Shown here: piece after piece, positions 1 to 5,836 of the stretch
How positions within the stretch are numbered: the stretch's first letter is position 1
Layout of the letters: every line of letters starts with the position of its first letter
Origin: Candidatus Campylobacter infans
GTDB taxonomy: Bacteria > Campylobacterota > Campylobacteria > Campylobacterales > Campylobacteraceae
Reading direction: 5' to 3'
DNA length: 21,207 nt
Assembly (NCBI GenBank): GCA_009827235.1
Contig: SPMW01000028.1
Span: forward strand, 1 to 21,207
The notes under the pieces: generated by a model
Databases searched by the model: none
Seen by the model: the letters and a program-made list of their open reading frames with translations, nothing else
What the model was told of the DNA's origin: nothing
Made by a program: the position numbers and the translations under genes

Positions 1-971
1 AAAAAACCTTTTTAAATTTTAAAAATAAAACATTTAGCCTTGGTGGGATCAATAAAGCAAGTCATGGCATGCAAATGAGCTATGATTTGCTTGGCAAAAA
101 ACATCTTTTTATCGCGATGCCCGGGTATTTGGGCGAGCCTTTTAATGTGAGCGGTTTAAAATGGCACGGCCCAATGCTAAAAAATGAAAATCAAAAAAGA
201 GATTCAAATTACACGCTTATTTTAAATGAGCCAGACACTGGCCTAGCCTTTGCCATAATGGGCGCAAATGCGATTACTGATTATAGAACAGCGGCCATAT
301 CGCTATTAGCTGCAAAAACCCTAGCGAGCAAAAACTCCCAAATCCTTAGTATCATCGGCCCTGGAAAAATCAATTTACTTCTTACAAAAGCCCTTATAAA
401 GCATTTTGATATAAAACAAATTTTAATTAAAGGCAGAGGTTTGGCTTCGGCTTTAAAATTTAAAAGCTGCGTGGAGAGTTTAAATAAAAATATTGAAATT
501 AAAATTTTAAATAATGTAAATGAAGCTTGCCAAAACGCCGATATAATCAGCATTAACACAGGATTTGATTTTAAAACCTTAGCAGATATGCCTTTAATAA
601 AAGAAAAATACATCAAGCCAAATGCCACTTTTGTTTGCTCGGCCTTTGCTTATTTTAGCGATTTGATGATAGAAAATGCCTATAAAATCACGGATTATTA
701 CCCAATGTATGAAGAATACGAAAAAGAACTAGGCGCGCCTGTGTATAAAAAATTAAGCTATATTGGCAATAGATTTGTCGATCTTATAAGGCTAGGGAAA
801 ATACAACCAAATAGCGTTTATAATATTTTTGATATAAAAAATGAAAATTTCAGCGATAAAATAAAAATATTTTCAAATGGCGGGATTGCGCTTTTTGATT
901 TAGCCTTAGGGTATGAAATTTATCGCCTCTCAAAAGAAAAAAATCTTGGGATAGATTTAAAAAATGAATAA
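1..971 (+). CDS. Ornithine cyclodeaminase / mu-crystallin family oxidoreductase, 5'-truncated by the window edge
   Basis: The reading frame is open from base 3 with no start codon before the Met codon at 69. The codons before that Met still read as family sequence (SLGGINKASHG), so the true start lies outside the window. Counting from the Met at 69, seen features are a substrate-pocket stretch with Lys31 (SGLKWHGP), the family signature around 58-83 (TGLAFAIM...TDYRTAAISLLAAK, with Arg73 at the conserved carboxylate-binding position), and a Rossmann nucleotide loop IIGPGK near 95-100. The family includes ornithine cyclodeaminase and the siderophore dehydrogenase SbnB; both use NAD. The segment where ornithine cyclodeaminase carries its catalytic Asp reads SAFAYFSDLM here, so the classic ornithine-to-proline reaction is doubtful. 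The stop overlaps the next start by 8 nt, so it is translated with the adenylation gene. Family call firm; substrate unknown. Confidence 0.85.
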   Translation, partial: KTFLNFKNKTFSLGGINKASHGMQMSYDLLGKKHLFIAMPGYLGEPFNVSGLKWHGPMLKNENQKRDSNYTLILNEPDTGLAFAIMGANAITDYRTAAISLLAAKTLASKNSQILSIIGPGKINLLLTKALIKHFDIKQILIKGRGLASALKFKSCVESLNKNIEIKILNNVNEACQNADIISINTGFDFKTLADMPLIKEKYIKPNATFVCSAFAYFSDLMIENAYKITDYYPMYEEYEKELGAPVYKKLSYIGNRFVDLIRLGKIQPNSVYNIFDIKNENFSDKIKIFSNGGIALFDLALGYEIYRLSKEKNLGIDLKNE

Positions 972-2415
972 TGTCTTAGAAATGCTAGAAAAAAGCGCAA
1001 AAAAATATCCAAATAAAATAGCTTTTATAGATGAAAAAAGCAAAATATCTTTTCAATCCTTGCTTATTTTAAGCAAAAAAGCTGCAAGCGCGCTTGAAAG
1101 TGGCGCGGTGGCTGTGTATATGAAAAAATCTTGTAACGCCCTAGCTATAATGCTAGCAAGCATACAAGCAGGCGGATTTTATAGCGTGATTGATCCGTCC
1201 TTGCCAGCGCAAAAAAAAGTGAAGATGTGTGAAATTTTAAATGCTGTGGCTGTGGTTTGCGATGATGAATTGTTTGAGGGGGCAAAAGAGCTTTTTAGTG
1301 ATTTTTTGGTGTTAAAAGCTAGCGATATTTTACAAACAAAAATCAATGAAAATAAACTTACAAAAATTAGAGCCAATCATATTAGCACCGATATTTTGTA
1401 TTGTAATTTTACAAGCGGTAGCACTGGCGTGCCAAAAGGGGTTGTAATAAATCATGCTAGCGTGATTGATTTTATCCCGGTTTTTACAAAAACCTTAGGG
1501 TTAAAACAAAGTGATGTTTTTGCCAATCAAGCGCCTTTTGATTTTGATATGAGCATAAAAGATATTTTTAGCACTTTATATTTAGGGGCAAGTTGCTTGC
1601 TGATTCCTCGCGAGTATTTTAAAAATCCTAGCTTTTTAATGGATTTTATACACTCAGCAAGCATTTTGAGTTGGGCTGTATCAGCGCTAGTATTTTTAAG
1701 CACCTTTAAAGCCCTAGAATACAAAAAACCTAAACTTCGTAAAATCATATACAGCGGAGAGCAAATCGGCAAAAAACATATCTTGTATCTCAAAAATCAT
1801 TTAAAATATACTAAATTTATCAATGTTTATGGACCTACTGAGATTACTTGTAATTGCACTTATCATATTTTGAGCAAAGATGATTTTGAAAATGGCTTAG
1901 ATATCATCGGCAGGGCTTTTGAGAATGAAAGAGTGTTTTTAATAGACGAAAATAATGAAATTTTAAAAGACAAAAACCAAATAGGACAAATATGTGTAAG
2001 TGGTGTTTGCTTGGCTTGTGGGTATTTAAAAGGCTGTGATGATGGATTTTGCGTAAATGAAAATAAGCAAAGGTATTATAAAACCGGCGATTTAGGCTTT
2101 TTCGATGAAAAGGGGCTTTTACACATCAAAGGGCGCAAGGATTTTCAAATCAAGCGTTTGGGGCATAGGATTGAATTAGAAGAAATTGAAAAAACCTGCC
2201 AAGATCTGCTAGGCGTTCAAAGAGCGTGCGCTGTATTTAAAAATGAAAAATTAAAAATATTTTTTGAAGGCGATGCTAGCAAAAGCGATTTGAGCGCGTT
2301 TTTACATCAAAATTTGCCCTTTTATATGCTACCAAATAGCATAGAAAAATTAAAAAATTTACCAATAAATAAAAACGGAAAATTAGACAGAAGTTTATTA
2401 ATGGAGCAAATGTGA
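964..2415 (+). CDS. Stand-alone amino-acid adenylation enzyme, DltA-like (ANL superfamily)
   Basis: A 483-aa single adenylation domain with no fused carrier or condensation domain. Core motifs seen: A3 TSGSTGVPKG (150-159), the A4 region APFDFDMSIKDIF (190-202) with Asp195 placed to bind a substrate amino group, A5 GPTE (290-293), A7 YKTGD (372-376), A8 GRKDFQIKRLGHRIEL (390-405) and A10 NKNGKLDR with the catalytic Lys473. The A4 and A8 regions resemble DltA, the D-alanine:carrier-protein ligase, more than multimodular NRPS. By family it makes an aminoacyl-AMP and loads it on a carrier Ser-phosphopantetheine; the partner is probably the ACP at 3511. There is no dltB or dltD, so teichoic acid alanylation is excluded. 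The start overlaps the upstream stop in ATGAATAA and the end overlaps the next gene in GTGA. The amino acid activated cannot be read with confidence. Confidence 0.88.
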   Translation: MNNVLEMLEKSAKKYPNKIAFIDEKSKISFQSLLILSKKAASALESGAVAVYMKKSCNALAIMLASIQAGGFYSVIDPSLPAQKKVKMCEILNAVAVVCDDELFEGAKELFSDFLVLKASDILQTKINENKLTKIRANHISTDILYCNFTSGSTGVPKGVVINHASVIDFIPVFTKTLGLKQSDVFANQAPFDFDMSIKDIFSTLYLGASCLLIPREYFKNPSFLMDFIHSASILSWAVSALVFLSTFKALEYKKPKLRKIIYSGEQIGKKHILYLKNHLKYTKFINVYGPTEITCNCTYHILSKDDFENGLDIIGRAFENERVFLIDENNEILKDKNQIGQICVSGVCLACGYLKGCDDGFCVNENKQRYYKTGDLGFFDEKGLLHIKGRKDFQIKRLGHRIELEEIEKTCQDLLGVQRACAVFKNEKLKIFFEGDASKSDLSAFLHQNLPFYMLPNSIEKLKNLPINKNGKLDRSLLMEQM

Positions 2416-3518
2416 AAGATATAGCACAAAATTTTAATTACAAAACGCCCGCTTTTATTTTTGATTTAGATGGTTTGGGCGAGCATTTGCGCTTTTTGCG
2501 TGCTAATTTTAAGGGCAAAAAACTTTGCTATGCGATGAAGGCTAATCCGTTTTTAACAAATTTTATAGCAGATTTTGTAGATAAGATAGAAGTGAGTAGT
2601 GATGGGGAATTTGAAATTTGTAAATCTTATGGGATTTTAGCGCATAAAATTTTTTACACAGGCGTGTATAAAAACGAACAATGCGTGAAAAAAGCCTGGG
2701 ATTATGGGGTGAGATCTTTTAATGCTGAAAGCTTAAATCAGCTTGAAATGCTTTGTAAATTTGGCGATGAGGCTAGAATTTTTATTAGACTTAGTAGCCA
2801 AAATCAGTTTGGCATAGATAAACAAACATTAAACAAAGCCCTTTTAAAATATGCTAAAAATATTAAGGGCATTCATTATTTTGGCGGGACTTTTAGGGAT
2901 AAAAAAATCCCGTTTGATTTAGAAATATTGCACGAAATTATTAAATGCTATGATTTTGAAGAGCTTGAATATGGCGTGGGTCTTGGAGTTAAATATTTTA
3001 TAAATGATAAGTTTAAAAGCGAGCAAGAACGCATTGATGAATTAAACAAAATGCTAGCAAATTTTAAGATTAACATTTGCTTAGAAATGGGTAGATTTAT
3101 CGTGGCAAAATACGGACTTTACGCTAGCAAGGTAGTAGATATTAAATGTAATGATGGCATAAATTACGCGATTTTAAACGGCGGTATGAATCATTTAAAT
3201 TATTATGGGCAAATCTTTGGTATGAAAACTCCACAACTTTATCATTTTGGCGATGGAGCAGCAAAAAACTGGTGCTTATGTGGGACTATTTGTAGCACGG
3301 CTGATGTGCTAGTAAAAGATATAAGCCTAAAAAACTTACAAATAAACGATAATTTATTTTTTGCTAATGCGGGCGCGTATGCTAGCACGGAGGCCTTATA
3401 TTTGTTTTTAAGCCAGGCTATGCCTAGCATTTATTTGTATAAAAATAAACAATTTATCCTAGCAAGAGATGAAATCCCAACCTACACCCTAAATATGAAA
3501 GGCAAAAACAATGAATAA
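2412..3518 (+). CDS. Fold-type III PLP-dependent amino-acid decarboxylase (LysA/ODC/BtrK superfamily)
   Basis: 368 aa, starting with GTG inside a 4-nt GTGA overlap with the adenylation gene; no ATG lies near the N-terminus. Alanine-racemase-type barrel followed by a beta-sandwich. Seen: the PLP-lysine motif YAMKAN with Lys43, the His of GIHYFGGT (His155), a phosphate-binding segment YGVGLGVKYF (187-196), LEMGR in place of the usual EPGR (Glu225, Arg228), the catalytic Cys294 in GTICSTAD, and GAY with Tyr323. In lysine/ornithine/DAP decarboxylases the residue after the Cys is usually Asp or Glu and grips the distal substrate group; here it is Ser. Similar non-acidic C-x-x-x-D motifs occur in members that sit beside AMP-ligases and carriers, and BtrK of butirosin synthesis decarboxylates a carrier-bound glutamate. 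I infer a carrier-tethered or unusual amino acid as substrate. Confidence 0.85.
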   Translation: MKDIAQNFNYKTPAFIFDLDGLGEHLRFLRANFKGKKLCYAMKANPFLTNFIADFVDKIEVSSDGEFEICKSYGILAHKIFYTGVYKNEQCVKKAWDYGVRSFNAESLNQLEMLCKFGDEARIFIRLSSQNQFGIDKQTLNKALLKYAKNIKGIHYFGGTFRDKKIPFDLEILHEIIKCYDFEELEYGVGLGVKYFINDKFKSEQERIDELNKMLANFKINICLEMGRFIVAKYGLYASKVVDIKCNDGINYAILNGGMNHLNYYGQIFGMKTPQLYHFGDGAAKNWCLCGTICSTADVLVKDISLKNLQINDNLFFANAGAYASTEALYLFLSQAMPSIYLYKNKQFILARDEIPTYTLNMKGKNNE

Positions 3519-3735
3519 ATTACTTGAAATTTTAAAACAAATCAACGATTCAATCGAATATGAAAAAGAAAGCAATTTAGTAGATGATGGCTTATTTAGC
3601 TCCTTTGATATACTCCAATGCGTTAGCGCGATTGAAGAAAATTACGGCGTTGAAGTGCCTATGAGTGAGATTAGAAATGAAAATTTTAATTCTTTGGAGA
3701 ATATTTCAAATATGATAGAAAGATTAAAAAAATAA
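3511..3735 (+). CDS. Small acyl/aminoacyl carrier protein (PP-binding)
   Basis: 74 aa, the usual length of a discrete carrier (DltC is near 78). Four-helix carrier pattern with NLVDDGLFSSFDILQCV around 22-38 and a helix III segment EENYGVEVP. The expected phosphopantetheine site is Ser31, by alignment of S30-S31-F32 with the canonical D-S-L triplet; both flanking residues differ from canon. It is the last gene of the operon. Its ATG overlaps the decarboxylase stop in ATGAATAA, with an AAAGGC ribosome-binding sequence about 9 nt upstream. It is likely the thioester carrier for the amino acid activated by the gene at 964. The housekeeping fatty-acid ACP should be encoded elsewhere. Carrier identity likely; partner inferred from context. 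Confidence 0.82.
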   Translation: MNKLLEILKQINDSIEYEKESNLVDDGLFSSFDILQCVSAIEENYGVEVPMSEIRNENFNSLENISNMIERLKK

Positions 3736-3803
3736 TTTTATAATTTAAAATTTATTGTAATAAAAAGATTGTAAAAAGCGTAAATTTTAAAATTTATTCT
3801 ATG

Positions 3804-3840
3804 AAAATTTAAGCATAAATTTAATTTATGCTTAAATTTT
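3804..3840. terminator. Bidirectional terminator between convergent genes
   Basis: A 17-bp perfect inverted repeat: arm 3804-3820 (AAAATTTAAGCATAAAT), a 3-nt loop, arm 3824-3840. It sits between the end of the carrier-protein gene (+) and the end of the small minus-strand gene. The arms begin with A-runs and end with T-runs, so it can act as a rho-independent terminator from both sides. Confidence 0.75.
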
Positions 3841-3845
3841 TTAAA

Positions 3846-4076
3846 TTAAGCTTGGATATTTAAATTAGTTCCAAGCACGCTAAGAACATCTTCGCCCATT
3901 TTATTAGCCGTGTCCATTATGGTGGTTTGGATGCTTGCTTGCTCGCTAGCTAAGTTTTGGGCTAAATCAATAGGCGTGCTTTTTGCGCTATTTAAATTAG
4001 CGTGATTTGCGTTATTTTGGCTATTTGCGTAGTTTGCGTAGCTAGAATAAGCATTTGATGAGATAGAATTAATCAT
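3846..4076 (-). CDS. Small Asn/Ala/Ser-rich protein, probable flagellar-regulon member
   Basis: 76 aa, without Cys, signal peptide or membrane segment. The first 30 residues are low complexity (Asn, Ser, Ala, Tyr); the C-terminal half (IDLAQNLASEQASIQTTIMD, then a short tail) looks amphipathic-helical. It vaguely recalls small YjfB-type putative motility proteins, but I do not claim homology. The start is ATG with an AAGGA ribosome-binding site about 8 nt upstream. The strongest clue is the sigma-28-type promoter at 4105-4131, which leaves a leader of roughly 20-28 nt. In C. jejuni sigma-28 drives flagellins and several non-structural co-expressed proteins that affect colonisation, so a motility-linked or secreted role is plausible. 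The gene is monocistronic, ending at the shared terminator at 3804-3840. Confidence 0.72.
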   Translation of the reverse strand: MINSISSNAYSSYANYANSQNNANHANLNSAKSTPIDLAQNLASEQASIQTTIMDTANKMGEDVLSVLGTNLNIQA

Positions 4077-4104
4077 TTTAAATCCTTTTTAGTGATTTAA
4101 AGCT

Positions 4105-4131
4105 ATATCGGCAAGTTTGTTTTAAATTTTA
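4105..4131 (-). promoter_or_regulatory. Sigma-28 (FliA) promoter for the small protein gene
   Basis: On the minus strand the sequence reads TAAAATTT (4131-4124), 11 nt, then GCCGATAT (4112-4105). The textbook FliA consensus is TAAAGTTT-N11-GCCGATAA, so this matches with one change in each box and exact spacing. The -10 box ends 28 nt before the ATG at 4076. Confidence 0.8.
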
Positions 4132-4154
4132 TTAAATTTGGCTTAAAGCACGAT

Positions 4155-4192
4155 AAAATCGCACTTTAAGCTAGCGCATTAGAGGCGATTTT
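4155..4192 (-). terminator. Possible terminator of rpsU
   Basis: On the minus strand the end of rpsU carries AAAATCGC, and GCGATTTT follows the stop codon (4162-4155), giving an 8-bp stem with a 22-nt loop containing the self-complementary GCTAGC and ending in a short T-run. The 5' arm lies inside the last codons. Weak; rpsU could instead be terminated differently or read through. Confidence 0.3.
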
Positions 4193-4391
4193 CATAACGG
4201 CGCAACATATAAAGTCTTTTTAACATCTTTTTGCGAGCAGAGATTTTTTGTTTTTTTCTAATCTCGGTCATAGGCTCGAAAAAGCGTCTAGCGCGCACTT
4301 CTGTTACCACTAAATTGCGATCAGTTTGCTTTTTGAAGCGTCTGTATGCTTCATCAAAGCTTTCGTTTTGATGGACCTTCACACCTGGCAA
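4179..4391 (-). CDS. rpsU: 30S ribosomal protein bS21, TTG start
   Basis: 70 aa, basic. It starts [20 protein letters not shown] and ends in the Arg/Lys-rich helix typical of bS21 ([17 protein letters not shown]). bS21 sits at the 30S platform near the anti-Shine-Dalgarno end of 16S rRNA and helps initiation. The frame stays open 15 codons further upstream to another TTG at 4436. I chose the TTG at 4391-4389 for three reasons: the protein then begins at the conserved PG(I/V)KV, AAGGTGG lies about 8-10 nt upstream, and a -10 promoter box (4426-4431) lies inside the longer version. Between a tRNA-Val gene (divergent) and the sigma-28-controlled small gene (same strand). No GC or codon anomaly seen. 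Confidence 0.93.
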   Translation of the reverse strand: MPGVKVHQNESFDEAYRRFKKQTDRNLVVTEVRARRFFEPMTEIRKKQKISARKKMLKRLYMLRRYENRL

Positions 4392-4425
4392 AGCTCTCAC
4401 CACCTTTCTTTTAATTTGAGCGCGG

Positions 4426-4431
4426 ATAATA
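4426..4431 (-). promoter_or_regulatory. -10 box of rpsU promoter
   Basis: Minus strand reads GGCTATTATCCGCGC: an extended -10 GCTATTAT followed by a CG-rich block. It is placed to start transcription near 4419, some 28 nt before the TTG at 4391. Confidence 0.5.
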
Positions 4432-4494
4432 GCCAAAAATAGCTAAATTTTGGCTTTATTGCGTGATTTAAGCTAATATTTTGGCGCATTTGGC

Positions 4495-4500
4495 TAAAAT
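4495..4500 (+). promoter_or_regulatory. -10 box of tRNA-Val promoter
   Basis: GGCTAAAATC ends 10 nt before the mature tRNA 5' end, an extended -10 of the GCTANAAT type common in Campylobacter. Confidence 0.5.
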
Positions 4501-4510
4501 CTAGCTTTTT

Positions 4511-4586
4511 GGTTCCATAGCTCAGTTGGTAGAGCATCACCTTGACATGGTGAGGGTCGTTGGTTCAAACCCAATTGGAGCCACCA
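4511..4586 (+). tRNA. tRNA-Val (anticodon GAC)
   Basis: 76 nt, complete cloverleaf by eye. Acceptor GGTTCCA pairs with TGGAGCC (one G-T); D-arm GCTC/GAGC; anticodon stem TCACC/GGTGA with loop TTGACAT, giving anticodon GAC, which reads GUC and GUU; T-arm GTTGG-TTCAAAC-CCAAT. Discriminator A and an encoded CCA end. A T-run (about 4591-4596) follows and may end the transcript. The gene stands alone between divergent rpsU and the end of metN. Confidence 0.95.
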
Positions 4587-4833
4587 TCACTCTTTTTTAA
4601 ATATCCTTTCAGCACCTATCTAAAATAACGATAAAAACGCATTGTTGGGCAAATTAAAATCATTTTAAAATTTGTGCCTTTATAAATTAAAATTTATATT
4701 TATTTGTGCGAATTTAGCGCGCGATTTTAAGCCATAAAAGCCAAATTTAAAGCCTAAATTTTAAAATTTCATAGAATTTTTAAATAAAAAACTCAAATTT
4801 TAAAATTTCACAAACAATTCCACGGGCATTTTA
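4587..4833. other. Non-coding gap between tRNA-Val and metN with two AT palindromes
   Basis: About 250 nt with no credible gene. It holds two copies of AAATTTTAAAATTT (4756-4769 and 4795-4808). The copy nearest metN is followed, in the direction of metN transcription, by GAG and a T-run (4791-4786), so it may be a weak metN terminator. This is where a permease gene would be expected if a metNIQ operon were intact; I see no recognisable remnant of one. Confidence 0.5.
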
Positions 4834-5790
4834 TCAAGCCAGTTCATAAATCACGCCAGCCTTTGTTAAATACTCTTGGACGCGGGTTAAATCGGCTTTT
4901 TGGATATTTATTACTAGCGAGCCAAGCACGAGTTTATCAAGGCGTTCTAACTTGCCCCAAACTATGTTAAAATCAATCCCTAGCTCTCTTGCCATACTTG
5001 TGATTACCGCGCGATTTGCATTATTTGGGCGAAAATACAGCCTGATATTTACTCCACTAAGTGGCAAAATCTCATCATCGCCCAAAAACTCACGCATTTT
5101 TTCATTTGGATGTAAGAAAAGCTCGGTTATATCATCATTTGCTATTACTTGCCCAGCACTTAGCAATGCCGCGCGGTTTGAAATGGCTTTAAGTGCGTCC
5201 ATTTCGTGCGTAACAAGCACAATTGTAATGCCAAGTTCTTCATTTATTTGCTTTAAAAGACTTAAAATTTGCTTAGTTGTATTTGGATCGAGCGCGCTTG
5301 TAGCCTCATCGCTTAATAAAATTTTTGGCTTTAAGGCAAGCGCTCTTGCGATTGCTATGCGTTGTTTTTGCCCGCCTGAGAGCTGTGAGGGATAAAAATC
5401 GGCCTTATTGCTAAGCCCTACAAGCTCTAAAAGTTCGCCCACACGCGAAGCAATCGCCTTTTTATCATAGCCCCAAAACTCCAAAGGCGTGGCTATGTTT
5501 TGGGCTGCTGTTTTTTGGCTCATCAGCGCAAAATGCTGAAAAATCATACCGATATTTTTGCGAAATTCTCTAAGCTCGTTTTTATTTAGCGCGCTAACTT
5601 CTTTGTAATCTACTTTTAAACTGCCATCATCATAGCTTTCTAAGCCATTTATACACCGCAATAATGTGCTTTTTCCAGCACCACTATGGCCTAAAAATGC
5701 AAAAATCTCACCTTGTTTTATATGTATATTTATATTATCTAAAACCTTATTTTTGCCATAGTTTTTGTTTAGATTTTGTATTTTTATCAT
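4834..5790 (-). CDS. metN: ABC transporter ATP-binding protein, methionine-import type (MetN) with NIL domain
   Basis: 318 aa from the ATG at 5790 (GGGGA ribosome-binding site about 8 nt upstream; a TTG at 5802 would add four residues). Seen: Walker [11 protein letters not shown]-loop FQHF, signature LSGGQKQR, Walker [12 protein letters not shown], His-switch THEMD. After the ATPase domain a C-terminal region of about 75 aa ([26 protein letters not shown] onward, in part) fits the NIL domain, which in MetN binds methionine and shuts the transporter when the cell is full. MetN energises uptake of methionine (both enantiomers in E. coli) with permease MetI and lipoprotein MetQ. Neither is encoded on either side here, so MetN is orphaned at this locus. 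It lies 36 nt after valS on the same strand, with a 30-bp palindrome between them. Substrate by family only. Confidence 0.88.
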   Translation of the reverse strand: MIKIQNLNKNYGKNKVLDNINIHIKQGEIFAFLGHSGAGKSTLLRCINGLESYDDGSLKVDYKEVSALNKNELREFRKNIGMIFQHFALMSQKTAAQNIATPLEFWGYDKKAIASRVGELLELVGLSNKADFYPSQLSGGQKQRIAIARALALKPKILLSDEATSALDPNTTKQILSLLKQINEELGITIVLVTHEMDALKAISNRAALLSAGQVIANDDITELFLHPNEKMREFLGDDEILPLSGVNIRLYFRPNNANRAVITSMARELGIDFNIVWGKLERLDKLVLGSLVINIQKADLTRVQEYLTKAGVIYELA

Positions 5791-5806
5791 CTTAGTCCCC
5801 AAACGC

Positions 5807-5836
5807 GCAAAAATAAATTTTAAAATTTATTTTTGC
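5807..5836. terminator. Perfect 30-bp palindrome at the valS/metN junction
   Basis: Bases 5807-5836 equal their own reverse complement: outer GCAAAAAT, a core of AAATTTTAAAATTT, outer ATTTTTGC. It contains the valS stop codon and ends 17 nt before the metN ATG. As RNA it would form a nearly loop-free AT hairpin closed by GC pairs. Possible roles are attenuation, partial termination or a dyad protein site. The sequence is clear; the role is inferred. Confidence 0.55.

Noticed and set aside
69..971. OCD-like gene starting at the ATG at 69
   Set aside because: The frame is open to the window edge and the codons before 69 encode conserved family sequence, so the gene is 5'-partial.
1..3735. A teichoic-acid D-alanylation (dlt) operon
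   Set aside because: Only DltA- and DltC-like parts are present; DltB and DltD are absent and the organism is Gram-negative.
4179..4436. 85-aa version of bS21
   Set aside because: The extra 15 residues lack a ribosome-binding site, contain the promoter -10 and are not family-like.
4511..4586. tRNA-Val as an active integration site with an island beside it
   Set aside because: No integrase, no second copy of the tRNA 3' end and no mobile genes in the flanks.
4952..5395. Plus-strand ORF of 147 aa opposite metN
   Set aside because: Lies antisense to the conserved ATPase core; composition is that of a shadow frame, with no start signals.
5791..5806. SAM riboswitch or other methionine leader before metN
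   Set aside because: The valS-metN gap is only 36 nt, too short for a riboswitch.
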